Origin: Hoeflea sp. IMCC20628
GTDB taxonomy: Bacteria; Pseudomonadota; Alphaproteobacteria; Rhizobiales; Rhizobiaceae
Assembly: GCF_001011155.1 (NCBI RefSeq)
Contig: NZ_CP011479.1
Coordinates: 824,501-888,500 of the forward strand
Reading direction: 5' to 3'
DNA: 64,000 bases
Part shown: positions 1 to 8,300 of the stretch, piece after piece
How the letters are laid out: each line of letters opens with the position of its first letter
Numbering within the stretch: the first letter of the stretch is position 1
The notes under the pieces: model-generated
Database searches by the model: none
What the model was told of the DNA's origin: nothing
What the model saw: only the letters and a program-made list of their open reading frames with translations
Made by a program: the position numbers and the translations under genes

Positions 1-358
1 GTTCCTCGGCCTGGCCGTCATTGCGGTTGGGCGGATAGAACCAGCGTGGCTGGATCGAAAAAGCGCCGGTCTGCAAATCGCGCTCGGCGATGCCTTCCTC
101 TTTCATCGCGGTTAGCACCTGGGCCATTGCCTCGTTGTTGGCGTCGAGCGCCTGGCGTGCGGTCTCGGCCTCGCGCAGCACGGTGAGCGAGACCACCGCC
201 ATATCCGGCGCAATCGAAGCGGAGCCTTCGCCGACCACGGAAATCACACCCGGTTGTGGCGGTCTGGTCTCGTCGGCAAGCGCCGGGACGGTGAGCATAG
301 TCGCAGCGAGTGCAGCGGCGAAGATCATCCTGCGGCGGATATTGATAGCGGGGGTCAT
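1..358 (-). CDS. SIMPL-domain (DUF541) periplasmic protein, 5' part only
   Basis: The reading frame starts at the ATG complementary to 356-358 and runs off the left window edge, so only the first ~119 residues are visible. They begin with an Arg-rich n-region and a hydrophobic stretch (IFAAALAATMLTVPALA) ending in an Ala-x-Ala signal peptidase I site, so export to the periplasm is expected. The mature start (GVISVVGEGSASIAPDMAVV) and the following SLTV...A..AL..N...M..V...M...GI...DLQT pattern are the signature of the SIMPL/DUF541 family, whose biochemical role is poorly defined (oxidative-stress and signalling links have been reported for relatives). The C-terminal half lies outside the window. 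It is transcribed away from the tRNA. Confidence 0.85.
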   Translation of the reverse strand, partial: MTPAINIRRRMIFAAALAATMLTVPALADETRPPQPGVISVVGEGSASIAPDMAVVSLTVLREAETARQALDANNEAMAQVLTAMKEEGIAERDLQTGAFSIQPRWFYPPNRNDGQAEE

Positions 359-707
359 GAAAAGTCTCCAAATTGATCCGGATTGTCCCAACCCGCATTG
401 TCTGGCGGGCGATTGTGGGCGCATTGGGGCAGCGGACAAGTGTCAACCTACAGCCGGTTGGGCGACATGCCAATGTATCGTTGCAGGCTGGTGTTCTGCC
501 ATCCGAAAATCACCGTGGTAGCGAGGGCGGGTAGCCTGTGTCCCGGGGCGGATGGGTGTTTGTTTTGGCAATGCCGTAACGGCTTGTGATGGCTTTCGTT
601 TTGGTCTAAACCGCAAACGTCCGGGCCTGGTGTCCGGCCGGGGACCTTGCCCGCAACCTTCGGGGTGCGGCTGTCACACGACGTCTGACGCGTTGTGGTG
701 AACCTCC
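359..707. other. Non-coding stretch between SIMPL gene and tRNA
   Basis: About 350 bases with no convincing gene. Short open frames occur but none has a good ribosome-binding site or recognisable protein. It should hold the promoters of the leftward SIMPL-domain gene and of the rightward tRNA. No clear sigma70 hexamers were identified. Confidence 0.5.
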
Positions 708-784
708 GGGCCTGTAGCTCAACTGGTTAGAGCCGTCCGCTCATAACGGATTGGTTGGGGGTTCGAGTCCCTCCGGGCCTACCA
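708..784 (+). tRNA. tRNA with CAU anticodon, probably tRNA-Ile2
   Basis: A complete cloverleaf can be drawn. The 7-bp acceptor stem is GGGCCTG with CGGGCCT (two G-U pairs), the D arm is GCTC/GAGC, and the anticodon stem is GTCCG/CGGAT with loop CTCATAA and anticodon CAT at 742-744. The T arm is GGGGG/CCCTC with loop TTCGAGT, the discriminator is A781, and the CCA is genome-encoded at 782-784. A CAU anticodon can be initiator Met, elongator Met or Ile2 (lysidine-modified). The overall sequence fits the alphaproteobacterial Ile2 type best, but this was not confirmed by a search. Confidence 0.9.
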
Positions 785-816
785 CTCATTTGAAGGATAT
801 CGGGTGTGGCGGCGCT

Positions 817-1019
817 ATGAACCAAGTAGTCGCGGAAAAATCGCATCATCGTTTTGATATTGATGGCCTCCGCGCCATTGCCGTCATCTCCATCCTGCTG
901 TTCCATATCAACGAAAACTGGCTTCCCGGCGGCTTTGTCGGCGTTGATGTTTTCTTTGTCATTTCAGGCTTCGTGATCACGGCAAACCTGGCTCGTGATT
1001 TGCGGCGCGGAACGTTCAG
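817..1019 (+). pseudogene. Acyltransferase-3 (OafA/YrhL-type) N-terminal fragment
   Basis: Encodes the first ~67 residues of a membrane O-acyltransferase: FDIDGLRAIAVISILLFH, then GGFVGVDVFFVISGFVIT. These are the hallmark N-terminal motifs of acyltransferase family 3, which transfers acetyl or acyl groups to cell-surface glycans. The frame is cut by the IS3-family element and stops a few codons into it. The missing middle (roughly 300 residues, most of the transmembrane acyltransferase domain) is not found on the far side of the IS, where the sequence resumes in the C-terminal SGNH domain. The gene is therefore broken by insertion plus deletion and cannot be functional. Confidence 0.85.
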
Positions 1020-1045
1020 TGTCTGACGTCAGCGCCCGTGGGACA
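1020..1045. repeat. IS3-family left terminal inverted repeat
   Basis: Matches the reverse complement of 2504-2529 at 18 of 26 positions. The outer 13 bases and the inner 7 bases are conserved and the middle six differ. Confidence 0.85.
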
Positions 1046-1104
1046 GATTTGAGGATTTGAACAACGGAGGATTTCTGGTTCATCTTACCGATTGGGAGAT
1101 CGAG

Positions 1105-1479
1105 ATGAGACAGAAGCCTGAAACATCGAAGAACGCAGCTGACAAGCTGGTCAAGAACATCCGCCGCAAGACCCGCCAGACCTATTCAGCGGAGGAAAAA
1201 ATCCGTATCGTTTTGGCGGGTTTGCGTGGAGAGGAAAGCATCTCGGTGCTGTGCCGCCGCGAAGGTATCGCCGAAAGCCTGTATTACAGCTGGTCGAAGG
1301 AGTTCCTGGAAGCAGGCAAGCGCCGGCTCTCGGGTGACACAGCACGGCAAGCGACGTCGCCGGAAGTAAAGGACCTTCGCTCTGAAGCCTTGGCGTTGAA
1401 GGAATGCGTCGCCGATCTGACCCTGGAGAACCGCCTGCTCAAAAAAAGCATGACAGGTGCTGGGGAGGACGAGGCATGA
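1105..1479 (+). CDS. IS3-family transposase OrfA
   Basis: About 124 residues. The N-terminal half holds a helix-turn-helix of the type seen in IS3 OrfA (KIRIVLAGLRGEESISVLCRREGI, then YYSWSKEFLEAGKRRL). A heptad-rich C-terminal helix (EALALKECVADLTLENRLLKK) follows and probably mediates multimerisation with OrfAB. The ATG at 1105 is chosen because a GGGAG ribosome-binding site sits at 1094-1098; an in-frame TTG at 1057 lies upstream. The stop overlaps the first ATG of orfB (ATGA at 1476-1479), and a run of seven A within the overlap could give a frameshifted OrfAB fusion. It binds the terminal repeats and regulates transposition. Confidence 0.9.
   Translation: MRQKPETSKNAADKLVKNIRRKTRQTYSAEEKIRIVLAGLRGEESISVLCRREGIAESLYYSWSKEFLEAGKRRLSGDTARQATSPEVKDLRSEALALKECVADLTLENRLLKKSMTGAGEDEA
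1441..1448 (+). other. A7-G slippery tract, putative -1 frameshift site of IS3
   Basis: The run AAAAAAAG lies inside the orfA/orfB overlap. OrfA reads it as AAA AAA AGC, while the -1 frame reads CAA AAA AAG and continues without stop into orfB. Programmed -1 frameshifting on A-runs to make an OrfAB transposase is well established for the IS3 family. Confidence 0.55.
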
Positions 1480-2456
1480 GATACCCTGCGACCGAGAAGC
1501 TTGAGATCATTCGCACGGTCGAAGGATCGCACCTGCCAACCAAGCAGACCCTCGATATGCTGGGCATACCGCGCACCACTTTTTACAGATGGTATGATCT
1601 TTACCTCGACGGTGGGGTTGTTGCCTTGGATGATCGGTCTCCACGGCCGAAGTCGGTCTGGAACCGTATCCCCCAAGACCGGCGTGATGACCTGATTGAG
1701 TTCGCGCTGGAACACGAGGCGCTGACGACCCGGGAGCTGGCAGTCAAATACACTGATGAGAAGCGGTATTTTGTCTCTGAATCATCGGCTTATCGTATCC
1801 TGAAGGAAGCCGATTTAATCACCGCACCGGCCTATGTGGTGATCAAGGCAGCCAATGAGTTCAAAGACAAAACTATCGCCATCAATGAGATGTGGCAGAC
1901 CGACTTCACCTACTTCAAGATCATCGGGTGGGGCTGGTATTACCTCAGCACGATCCTGGACGATTACAGCCGCTACATCATCGCCTGGAAGCTTTGCACA
2001 AACATGCGGGCCGAGGACGTGACAGACACCATTGAACTGGCGCTTCAGGCATCGGGCTGCGACCAGGCCGTCGTGCGCCACAAACCGCGCCTGCTCAGCG
2101 ATAACGGGTCATGTTACATCTCTGGCGATTTGGCTGAATGGCTGGAGGACAAGAAGATGGATCACGTTCGTGGAGCCCCGTTCCACCCGCAAACCCAGGG
2201 AAAGATCGAGCGATGGCATCAGACGATGAAGAACCGGGTCCTGCTGGAAAATTACTATCTGCCAGGCGATCTTGAACGCCAGATCGAGGCCTTCGTCGAC
2301 TACTATAACAACAGGCGCTACCACGAGAGCTTGAAGAACGTCACACCCGCCGACGTCTACTTTGGGCGCGACAAAGCCATCTTGAGAGAAAGGAAAGAGA
2401 TCAAGAAGCTGACAATCCGCCAACGTCGCTTGCACCATCAAAAACAAGCGGCATAA
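1476..2456 (+). CDS. IS3-family transposase OrfB (DDE integrase)
   Basis: About 326 residues from the ATG that overlaps the orfA stop. The same frame is open upstream to 1404, allowing an OrfAB fusion. The N-terminal region is helix-turn-helix-like (TLDMLGIPRTTFYRWYDLY). The integrase core then shows the acidic triad: Asp in MWQTDFTY, Asp in LLSDNGS, and Glu in GKIERWHQT after the usual ~35-residue gap. The C-terminal YYNNRRYHESLKNVTPADVY segment is typical of IS3 transposases. No internal stop or frameshift is seen. The element sits inside a broken acyltransferase gene. Confidence 0.93.
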   Translation: MRYPATEKLEIIRTVEGSHLPTKQTLDMLGIPRTTFYRWYDLYLDGGVVALDDRSPRPKSVWNRIPQDRRDDLIEFALEHEALTTRELAVKYTDEKRYFVSESSAYRILKEADLITAPAYVVIKAANEFKDKTIAINEMWQTDFTYFKIIGWGWYYLSTILDDYSRYIIAWKLCTNMRAEDVTDTIELALQASGCDQAVVRHKPRLLSDNGSCYISGDLAEWLEDKKMDHVRGAPFHPQTQGKIERWHQTMKNRVLLENYYLPGDLERQIEAFVDYYNNRRYHESLKNVTPADVYFGRDKAILRERKEIKKLTIRQRRLHHQKQAA

Positions 2457-2503
2457 TCAGTCACACAAACGAACCAGAGCCTCCAATACTCAAGCCGCTC
2501 TGA

Positions 2504-2529
2504 TGTCCCATTTTATCTGACGACGGACA
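2504..2529. repeat. IS3-family right terminal inverted repeat
   Basis: Reverse complement of the left end (1020-1045) with eight mismatches. Host DNA resumes at 2530. Confidence 0.85.
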
Positions 2530-3368
2530 CCCGCGGCATGGGCCCGTGGATATGGACGAATTACCCGCAACAACTGGCTCCTGTAGGGCAAGGTAAAGCC
2601 GCGAGTGCTTCGCCTGCTGTTTGCCAGAGGCCGCAGCTGGAGCAAGAAACGCTCATTGACGAAAACTGCGTCCTGGGGTCCGGCGAGCCAACCGCCCTGC
2701 TTTATGGGGACTCCAACGCCACTCATTACATCGGCTTTGCCAGCGCGCTCGCGGAGACTGCGGGGCTGACGATGCGCAATTTCGAGCATTCCGCCTGTCC
2801 GCCAATCCTCACCGATCCAGAACCCTATGTTCAGAAACGCTTTCTCGAGAGCTGTAGATACTCACTGGAGAAGGTGCGGCCGCTGCTCGCAGCCTACGAA
2901 GTCGTATTCCTCGGCGCATCATGGCCATTTTATGAAAGATACGGAAAACGTGCCGGTGCCTCTTTCGAGCGTGACGTCAGAGATTTCATCAAATTCCTTA
3001 CTGATGAGGGCGTGCGAGTCGTAGTGCTCGCGAAAGTGCCCATCCAGAAGAATGTCGACAACAAATGCGCGATGAAGGCCGTGAAAGCTCCATGGATTAT
3101 CTGCAATCTGCCCGAAGGTTCGCCGAGACGGGATATCCAGTTCAATCAGGTTCTGGCCGATATTGCCGACCAGAACGATCTGGTTCGGGTGATCGACCCC
3201 ACGGATATGCTTTGCGACACCAAAACTTGCCACGCATTCGAAGAAGGCATGCCTTTGTATTTCGACTCCGGCCATCTCAACTTCAAAGGCAGCTGGATTT
3301 TGGGTAGGCGGTTTGCCAAATCGGCGGAAGGCGCAGAGATTATTTCGTTCATCAGACCCACCGAGTAA
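2530..3368 (+). pseudogene. Acyltransferase/SGNH protein, C-terminal SGNH fragment
   Basis: The open frame carries an SGNH-hydrolase domain of the kind fused to the C-terminus of OafA-type acyltransferases. Block I is ALLYGDSNATHY with the catalytic Ser, and block V is FDSGHLNFKGSW with the catalytic Asp and His. A few residues in front of the domain are retained, but the transmembrane acyltransferase part is missing. The first in-frame ATG (2538) has no clear ribosome-binding site. With the fragment at 817-1019 it represents the two ends of one former gene of about 650 codons. A free-standing SGNH peptide could be made, but without membrane domain or signal it would probably not work. Confidence 0.8.
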
Positions 3369-3491
3369 GCTGGCCCGCGATCCTGCTGAGCGTATTGGCA
3401 GGCTGCCCGGACCAGATTGCCACGGTCACTGACGGTTGCAAATTTGCAGTGACTGCCCGGCGAATCCGCTCTGACTGGTGAGGAGCGTCAA

Positions 3492-3766
3492 TTGTTCAAC
3501 CTGCGATGCGACCCGGTATCAGCAAAACTGCGGATCATGAATGAGCTCGGCTATGGCCCGCTAGATTCAGCAGCAACCGAACATTTGTTGAGACATTCTC
3601 GCAACGCTATGAACAAGGCTCAACCATTGGGAACTCCAAACCTGCCGCTTGAGGGCGGGACTTCAATTCTGGGTTGAGAACCATTATCGAGGGGGCGCTG
3701 CCGGACAGGTTGCCCCACCATGCCGGCATGCGGACCATGAAGGGCGACGTCTGTCGCCCGAAATAA
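3492..3766 (+). pseudogene. Decayed IS21-family istB remnant
   Basis: Three frames must be joined to read it. Frame one gives NELGYGPLDSAATEHL. A shift near 3584 gives FVETFSQRYEQGSTIG. Back in the first frame near 3633 comes NLPLEGGTSILG. A further shift near 3692 gives GALPDRLPHHAGMRTMKGD and a stop at 3764. Together these follow the C-terminal half of the IS21 helper ATPase IstB (DELGY..PL, FE..SQRYE.GST..TSNLP...W...FG, GALLDRL.HH). The N-terminal half and istA are not recognisable, nor are IS21 ends. It is an old dead relic marking this as a repeated insertion target. Confidence 0.7.
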
Positions 3767-3958
3767 TCCGCCGCCGGCCGACGCGATCACCCCATGTTTG
3801 CTATGTCATTGACAATAGTATCTGTGATGTTGTGTTGTAGAAGCGCAACAGGGCTATTTTAGGTTGCTTCATGATTGATGATTGACAATCGTGTGACTCG
3901 CATAGGTGGTACGTTCCGTGTACAGAGCAGGTCTGTACGTGTATTTATTGGGGGCGAG
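3767..3958. other. AT-richer region upstream of the tolC-like start
   Basis: No gene seen. It should contain the promoter of the interrupted tolC-like gene. Two TTGACA hexamers occur (3809-3814 and 3892-3897), but neither is followed by a good -10 at 16-18 bases, so no promoter is assigned. Confidence 0.35.
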
Positions 3959-4017
3959 ATGTTTAAATCGTTTTTGTGTTCTTGCTGTTTTGCGATCGGG
4001 TTTAGCTCTCTCGCCAC
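3959..4017 (+). pseudogene. 5' end (signal peptide) of an IS66-interrupted tolC-like gene
   Basis: ATG at 3959 after a GGGGGCGAG purine tract. The codons read MFKSFLCSCCFAIGFSSLA, a short basic n-region plus hydrophobic core typical of a Sec signal peptide. The IS66-family element begins at 4018. Deleting the IS and one copy of the 8-bp duplication restores an uninterrupted frame (SSLAT joined to VPASALTLEEAVDEAL), which is exactly what the start of a TolC-family outer-membrane factor should look like. This 20-codon piece is therefore the true N-terminus of the ORF that continues at 5393. Confidence 0.85.
4010..4017. repeat. 8-bp target duplication, left copy
   Basis: CTCGCCAC directly before the IS66-family left end. 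The same eight bases follow the right end at 5393-5400. Eight bases is the usual duplication length for IS66. Confidence 0.92.
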
Positions 4018-4032
4018 GTAATTACCCACCCC
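4018..4032. repeat. IS66-family left terminal inverted repeat
   Basis: GTAATTACCCACCCC, perfect inverted copy of 5378-5392. Confidence 0.92.
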
Positions 4033-4063
4033 TGAATTCGTGATTTCCGGTTCTTCTACCGGC

Positions 4064-5341
4064 CTATGCCAGGACGGATGCGATGACCTGGAAGGGGTTT
4101 GCGCCTTTGAGGCGTGCGGTATCGACTGTCGTGCGTATGTTCGCTTCGGCTTGGGCGGCCCACATGGCGCGATATCCGTTTGTCACCTTTCGCTGAATGA
4201 CCCATGGACGGAGCTTTCGCTCAGATGTGTTGTTGGTGACATCGACTTCTCCGGGATAGTCGCAAAACGTCAGCAGCTGATCGCGGGCCCGCCCGATCTT
4301 GGCCTGGAGCTTTTGGGCCAGGTCGCATGAAGTCGGGGCGCATAGAAGCCCGGCAAGCTGTTTATCGAATTTGCGCTTCTTGCTTGCGACGGTAGACGCA
4401 GCGAATGTGCTTATGGCTCTGGCGAAATCAAACACACGGCCAAACCAAAGCTGGAAGCGAAGAGGGAGATCATCCTCGCCATGTTCCAGCGCAAAGGCTG
4501 TATCACGCGCCAAATGTGCAAGGCAGGTTTGATGTCGATGGCCGTGAGATTGCTGGGCTGAATACCGATCAGATATCCATACCTCGGGGACATGGCCGCC
4601 CATGGTCTCGTGAACGACCCGTGCTGCACGGGAGTAATCGGGCTGGTGGACAACGGCATCCTTGCAATGAAAAACCCAGTGTTGGGCATTTGTGCCCTCA
4701 ATACGCACACCGGTTTCGTCGCTGGCGACAACGCGGGCGGCTCGAAGGCTGGCCTTGGCGGCCTGTGCTGTGGCCTGGAAGCTCGGACGGGAGCGGGCAA
4801 ACATGTTCATGATCGCGCCCTCGCTCGCATGGAGGCCGAAAATATCCATGAACACACCGCTCAGGCGTTCGTAAGACAATGCATGGAAACTCTTGAGGTA
4901 GATCGCCAGCGCGTGAATGCCTGGCCCGAACGGCGTTGCGGTTGCCACGGCAGGTGCGGTGGCTTTTGTCGTCGTGCCGCATTGCGGGCAATGACAGGAA
5001 AAACGCCGATGCCGGGTGACATGAGGACGGATCGCAGGAATATCGATCTCGTCATAGGCCCCGGCCAGCACCATCGTATCATCACCGGAAAACGCATGGC
5101 CGCATCTCTTGCAGGCGGTCGGTTCATGATCGCGAAACATGTCGGCAAAATCCGCCAGCACCCTATTGTGGGGTTCATGCCCGGGCTTGGCTCCACCCGG
5201 TCGTGAGTTGACGCGTTTCTCTTTCTTGTCCGTAGAGGGCGGCTTGGAAGACGTCCGAGAATCCTTGGCAGGCCGTTGGAGCCGAAGCACCATCTCGATC
5301 AATTCGTCCTTGCTCAGCTGCTGCAAATCAGTCCGATCCAT
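4064..5341 (-). CDS. IS66-family transposase (TnpC-like)
   Basis: 425 residues from the ATG complementary to 5339-5341. The N-terminus has a helical QLSKDELIEMVLRLQ segment (shortened compared with the long coiled coil of classical TnpC), the SRTSSKPPSTDKKEKR linker and a zinc-ribbon-like pattern with two Cys-x2-Cys pairs (CKRCGHAF and CHCPQCGTT). The DDE core follows: Asp in VASDETGVRIEG, Asp in VWISDRYSAQQ with a downstream HQTCLAHLARD, and Glu in NNTSERKLRPWVIQRK. The C-terminal YRAMWAAQAEANIRTTVDTARLKG is the usual IS66 ending. The gene fills almost the whole element and appears complete. Confidence 0.93.
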   Translation of the reverse strand: MDRTDLQQLSKDELIEMVLRLQRPAKDSRTSSKPPSTDKKEKRVNSRPGGAKPGHEPHNRVLADFADMFRDHEPTACKRCGHAFSGDDTMVLAGAYDEIDIPAIRPHVTRHRRFSCHCPQCGTTTKATAPAVATATPFGPGIHALAIYLKSFHALSYERLSGVFMDIFGLHASEGAIMNMFARSRPSFQATAQAAKASLRAARVVASDETGVRIEGTNAQHWVFHCKDAVVHQPDYSRAARVVHETMGGHVPEVWISDRYSAQQSHGHRHQTCLAHLARDTAFALEHGEDDLPLRFQLWFGRVFDFARAISTFAASTVASKKRKFDKQLAGLLCAPTSCDLAQKLQAKIGRARDQLLTFCDYPGEVDVTNNTSERKLRPWVIQRKVTNGYRAMWAAQAEANIRTTVDTARLKGANPFQVIASVLA

Positions 5342-5347
5342 ATCATC

Positions 5348-8300
5348 ATGGATTCAGACATTGTGGTGCATGGCAAGGGGGTGGGTAATTACCTCGCCAC
5401 AGTGCCGGCGAGTGCTCTTACCTTGGAAGAGGCAGTGGACGAGGCGCTGAGGTCAAATCCCGAAATCCTTTCGTCTGCGGAAAATCGTGAGGCGGTGGAA
5501 TTCGAACTTCGCCAGGCTCGCGGTCTTTACCTGCCGACGCTGGATCTTGAAGCATCGGCCGGTGGCCGCAAGCTGGACAGTCCAGGCAGGCGCCGGCTCG
5601 GTACCGATGATGATTCGCTGAACCCGTCCGATGTCGGTCTGACCTTTACGCAGACGCTGTTTGACGGCGGCGCGCGCCGGGCCGAAGTCGAGCGTCAAGC
5701 TGCTCGTGTAGACGGCGCTTCGTTCCGCGTCGCTGAACGGTCCGAAGCGATCGCATTGGCAGTCTCCCAGGAATATTTCGAAATTCTGCTGCAGGCCGAG
5801 ATCGTGGCCATCGCGCGCAAGAATGCTAACGTCCTGTCGGGGATTGTGTCGGATATCTCGTCGGGGGTTTCCGGCGGCGCCTTGACATCTGCCGACCGCA
5901 CGCAGGGCCGGGAACGCCTTCTTTCCGCAAAGGCGCGTCTGAAGGAAGCTGAAGAGGATCTCGCACAGGCACAGATCCGTTTCCTTCGCCTCGTCGGCAT
6001 CAAGCTCGGATCGATGAAGTTTCCTCCCTCGGTGGCCAAGTCCTTGCCCCGCAGCGTGACAGAGGCTGTTGATATTGCACGACGCCAAAGCCCGCGCATT
6101 GCGGCTGTCGACAACGCGGTCTTCTCCGGCAACGCGACGACAGATTCGGGCGGTTCGGGCGAAGGTGCGATTTCGTTCTACCTCTACAATGGCGATGTCA
6201 CCCTGACCGGTGTCACTGTCCAGACACCGGGTGCTGCTGCCGAGAACGGCATCCAGTTCCGCGGCGTCGATGCTCCGTTCCAGCCGATGGGCAATGTGAC
6301 GCTTGATGGCGTGAGCGTGGCCGGCACCTATTCCAAGGTCGGTGTGGCGATCTACAACTTCGCCAACGCCAATGGTCTCGACATCACCGGCCTTGGCCTA
6401 ACGGTGAATGTCTCTGCCAAATGGCACGGGTTTAACATCGACGGGATCGACGGCAATCTTGATCTTTCCGGCGTTCCGCTGAGTGTTACCAACAGCTTCG
6501 GCACCGGCTCCGACGACATCGCCATCCAGGGTCTGGGCGGCAACAACACCTTCATCGGCGACGACAGCAATGATCTTCTGATCGGTGGCGCCGGGATCGA
6601 TATCCTGCGCGGCGGCGACGGCGACGACTACATGATCGATGGTGGCAAGACCACGTTCGATGGCGGCGCCGGCGTTGATACGGTCGATTTTTCGGCTGTC
6701 GTCGGCAAGGTAACGGTCGATCTCAATGATGGCGGCAATGGCGGCGGCTATGCGGTCGATGACGCCACCTTCATCGGTGTCGAGAACCTGATCCTCAATG
6801 CGGCTGACACCAGCGCGGGCGCTGCCAGCCAGGTGATCGGCAACAGCTCCGACAATGTGATCGTCGGCTCGGGCCGGGATGACATCATCCTGGGACGTGA
6901 AGGCAACGACACGATCTATGGCAATGACGGCGACGACATCATCGACGGCGGCGCCGGGATCGATATCCTGCATGGCGGCGACGGCAACGACACGCTGAGG
7001 CTGTCGGTCGGTGGCGCATCCACGCTGATCCACACCGTCGACCTGCGCACCAACACGGTGTCGGGCGGCGAACTGGCGGGCGACACGATCTCGGGCTTCG
7101 AGAACGTGACGGCTGCGCACAACTCCACTGCCAACTTCATCGGCGACGACAATGCCAACATCCTCACCGGCAGCAACAATGGTGACGTGCTGCGCGGCAT
7201 GGGCGATGATGACACGCTGATCGGCGACAAGGGCTACAATGGCGGCACCGGTGACATTCTGGTCGGCGGTGAAGGCAATGACACGCTCAAGGGCGGCGGC
7301 GGCAGCGACAAGCTGTACGGCAATGAAGACACCAACATCGCGACTGACGCTGTCAATCGTCTGGCCCAGGCCGGCGAGAGCGACACGGCGGTCTTTGACG
7401 GTGTTGCGGCAGACTACAATGTCAGCCGCGAGGCCGATGGCAGCTGGCGGGTGGAAGACATCGCCGCGGGCAAGACCGATGAACTCTACGGCATCGAAGG
7501 CATCGACTTTGGTGGTGATGGCGTCGATCTCGACCTGCTGGGCAACGTCTTCGTGTTCGACGCTTCGGGCAACCTGGTCGGCACGTTTGAGAAGATCCAG
7601 GACGGTATCGACGTGGCCGGCACCGGCTACACCGTTGAAGTGCATGCAGGTGTCTATACGGAACAGGTCCAGATTTCGACCGACAACCTGACACTTGTCG
7701 GCATTGGCAACGTGGTGATCGAAGCGCCGTCCGCAGGACTGGTCCAGACCTCGACCGATCCGCAGAGCGGCAAAGCGCTTTACAGCGTGTTGACCGTGGA
7801 AGGTGCTGAAAATGTCAGCATCGAGTTGATCAGCATCGATGGAAACTGGCAGGCCGGTCAGATCGCCGGCGGCGCCGATTTCAACGGCATTGTCTTCGCC
7901 GATGCATCCGGCTCTATCGACAATGTCCAGGTTCTCGAAATCGGCGACACGCCGATCAATGAGGCGACCGGTCAGGTGTCGGGCAACCAGCGCGGCAACG
8001 CGATCCTGGTCACCAACGGCGCCGGTCTGCCAAATGCGATCAGTGTCACCAACACGACGGTTACTGAGTTCCAGAAAACCGGCATGATATTCCGCAACGC
8101 CGATGTGACCACCAATGGCAATACGATCACGACTGTCAGCCAGGCTGTCATGGCCCAGAACGGCATCCAGATGTCTTCGGGCTCCACCGGCACGCTCTCG
8201 GGCAACACCATCAGCGGCCTCGGTTATACCGGAGCCGGCGCCTGGTCGGTTGTCGCGATCCTGGTCTTCGACGCCAGCGGTCTGATCATCAACGGCAACA

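Larger units (their letters stand above)
1020..2529 (+). mobile_element. IS3-family insertion sequence (1510 bp)
   Basis: The element is bounded by imperfect 26-bp terminal inverted repeats (18 of 26 matches; both begin TGTC and share CGTCAG and TGGGACA blocks at the same spacing). Inside are overlapping orfA (HTH, leucine-zipper-like helix) and orfB (DDE integrase) in the -1 frame arrangement typical of the IS3 family. No target duplication is visible: the left flank ends GTTCAG and the right flank begins CCCGCG. This agrees with the loss of neighbouring host DNA. Both ORFs look intact, so the element may still be active. Confidence 0.9.
4018..5392 (-). mobile_element. IS66-family element, single-transposase type (1375 bp)
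   Basis: Perfect 15-bp terminal inverted repeats, GTAATTACCCACCCC at 4018-4032 and its complement at 5378-5392, begin with the GTAA typical of IS66. An 8-bp direct repeat flanks the element. It carries only a TnpC-like transposase and lacks tnpA and tnpB, as in the compact ISBst12-like subgroup. The transposase is intact and reads leftwards, opposite to the gene it interrupts. Identical ends and an exact duplication point to a recent insertion. Confidence 0.93.

Noticed and set aside
3767-3958. TTGACA hexamers as promoter of the tolC-like gene
   Set aside because: Neither copy has an acceptable -10 element at normal spacing, so no promoter was called.
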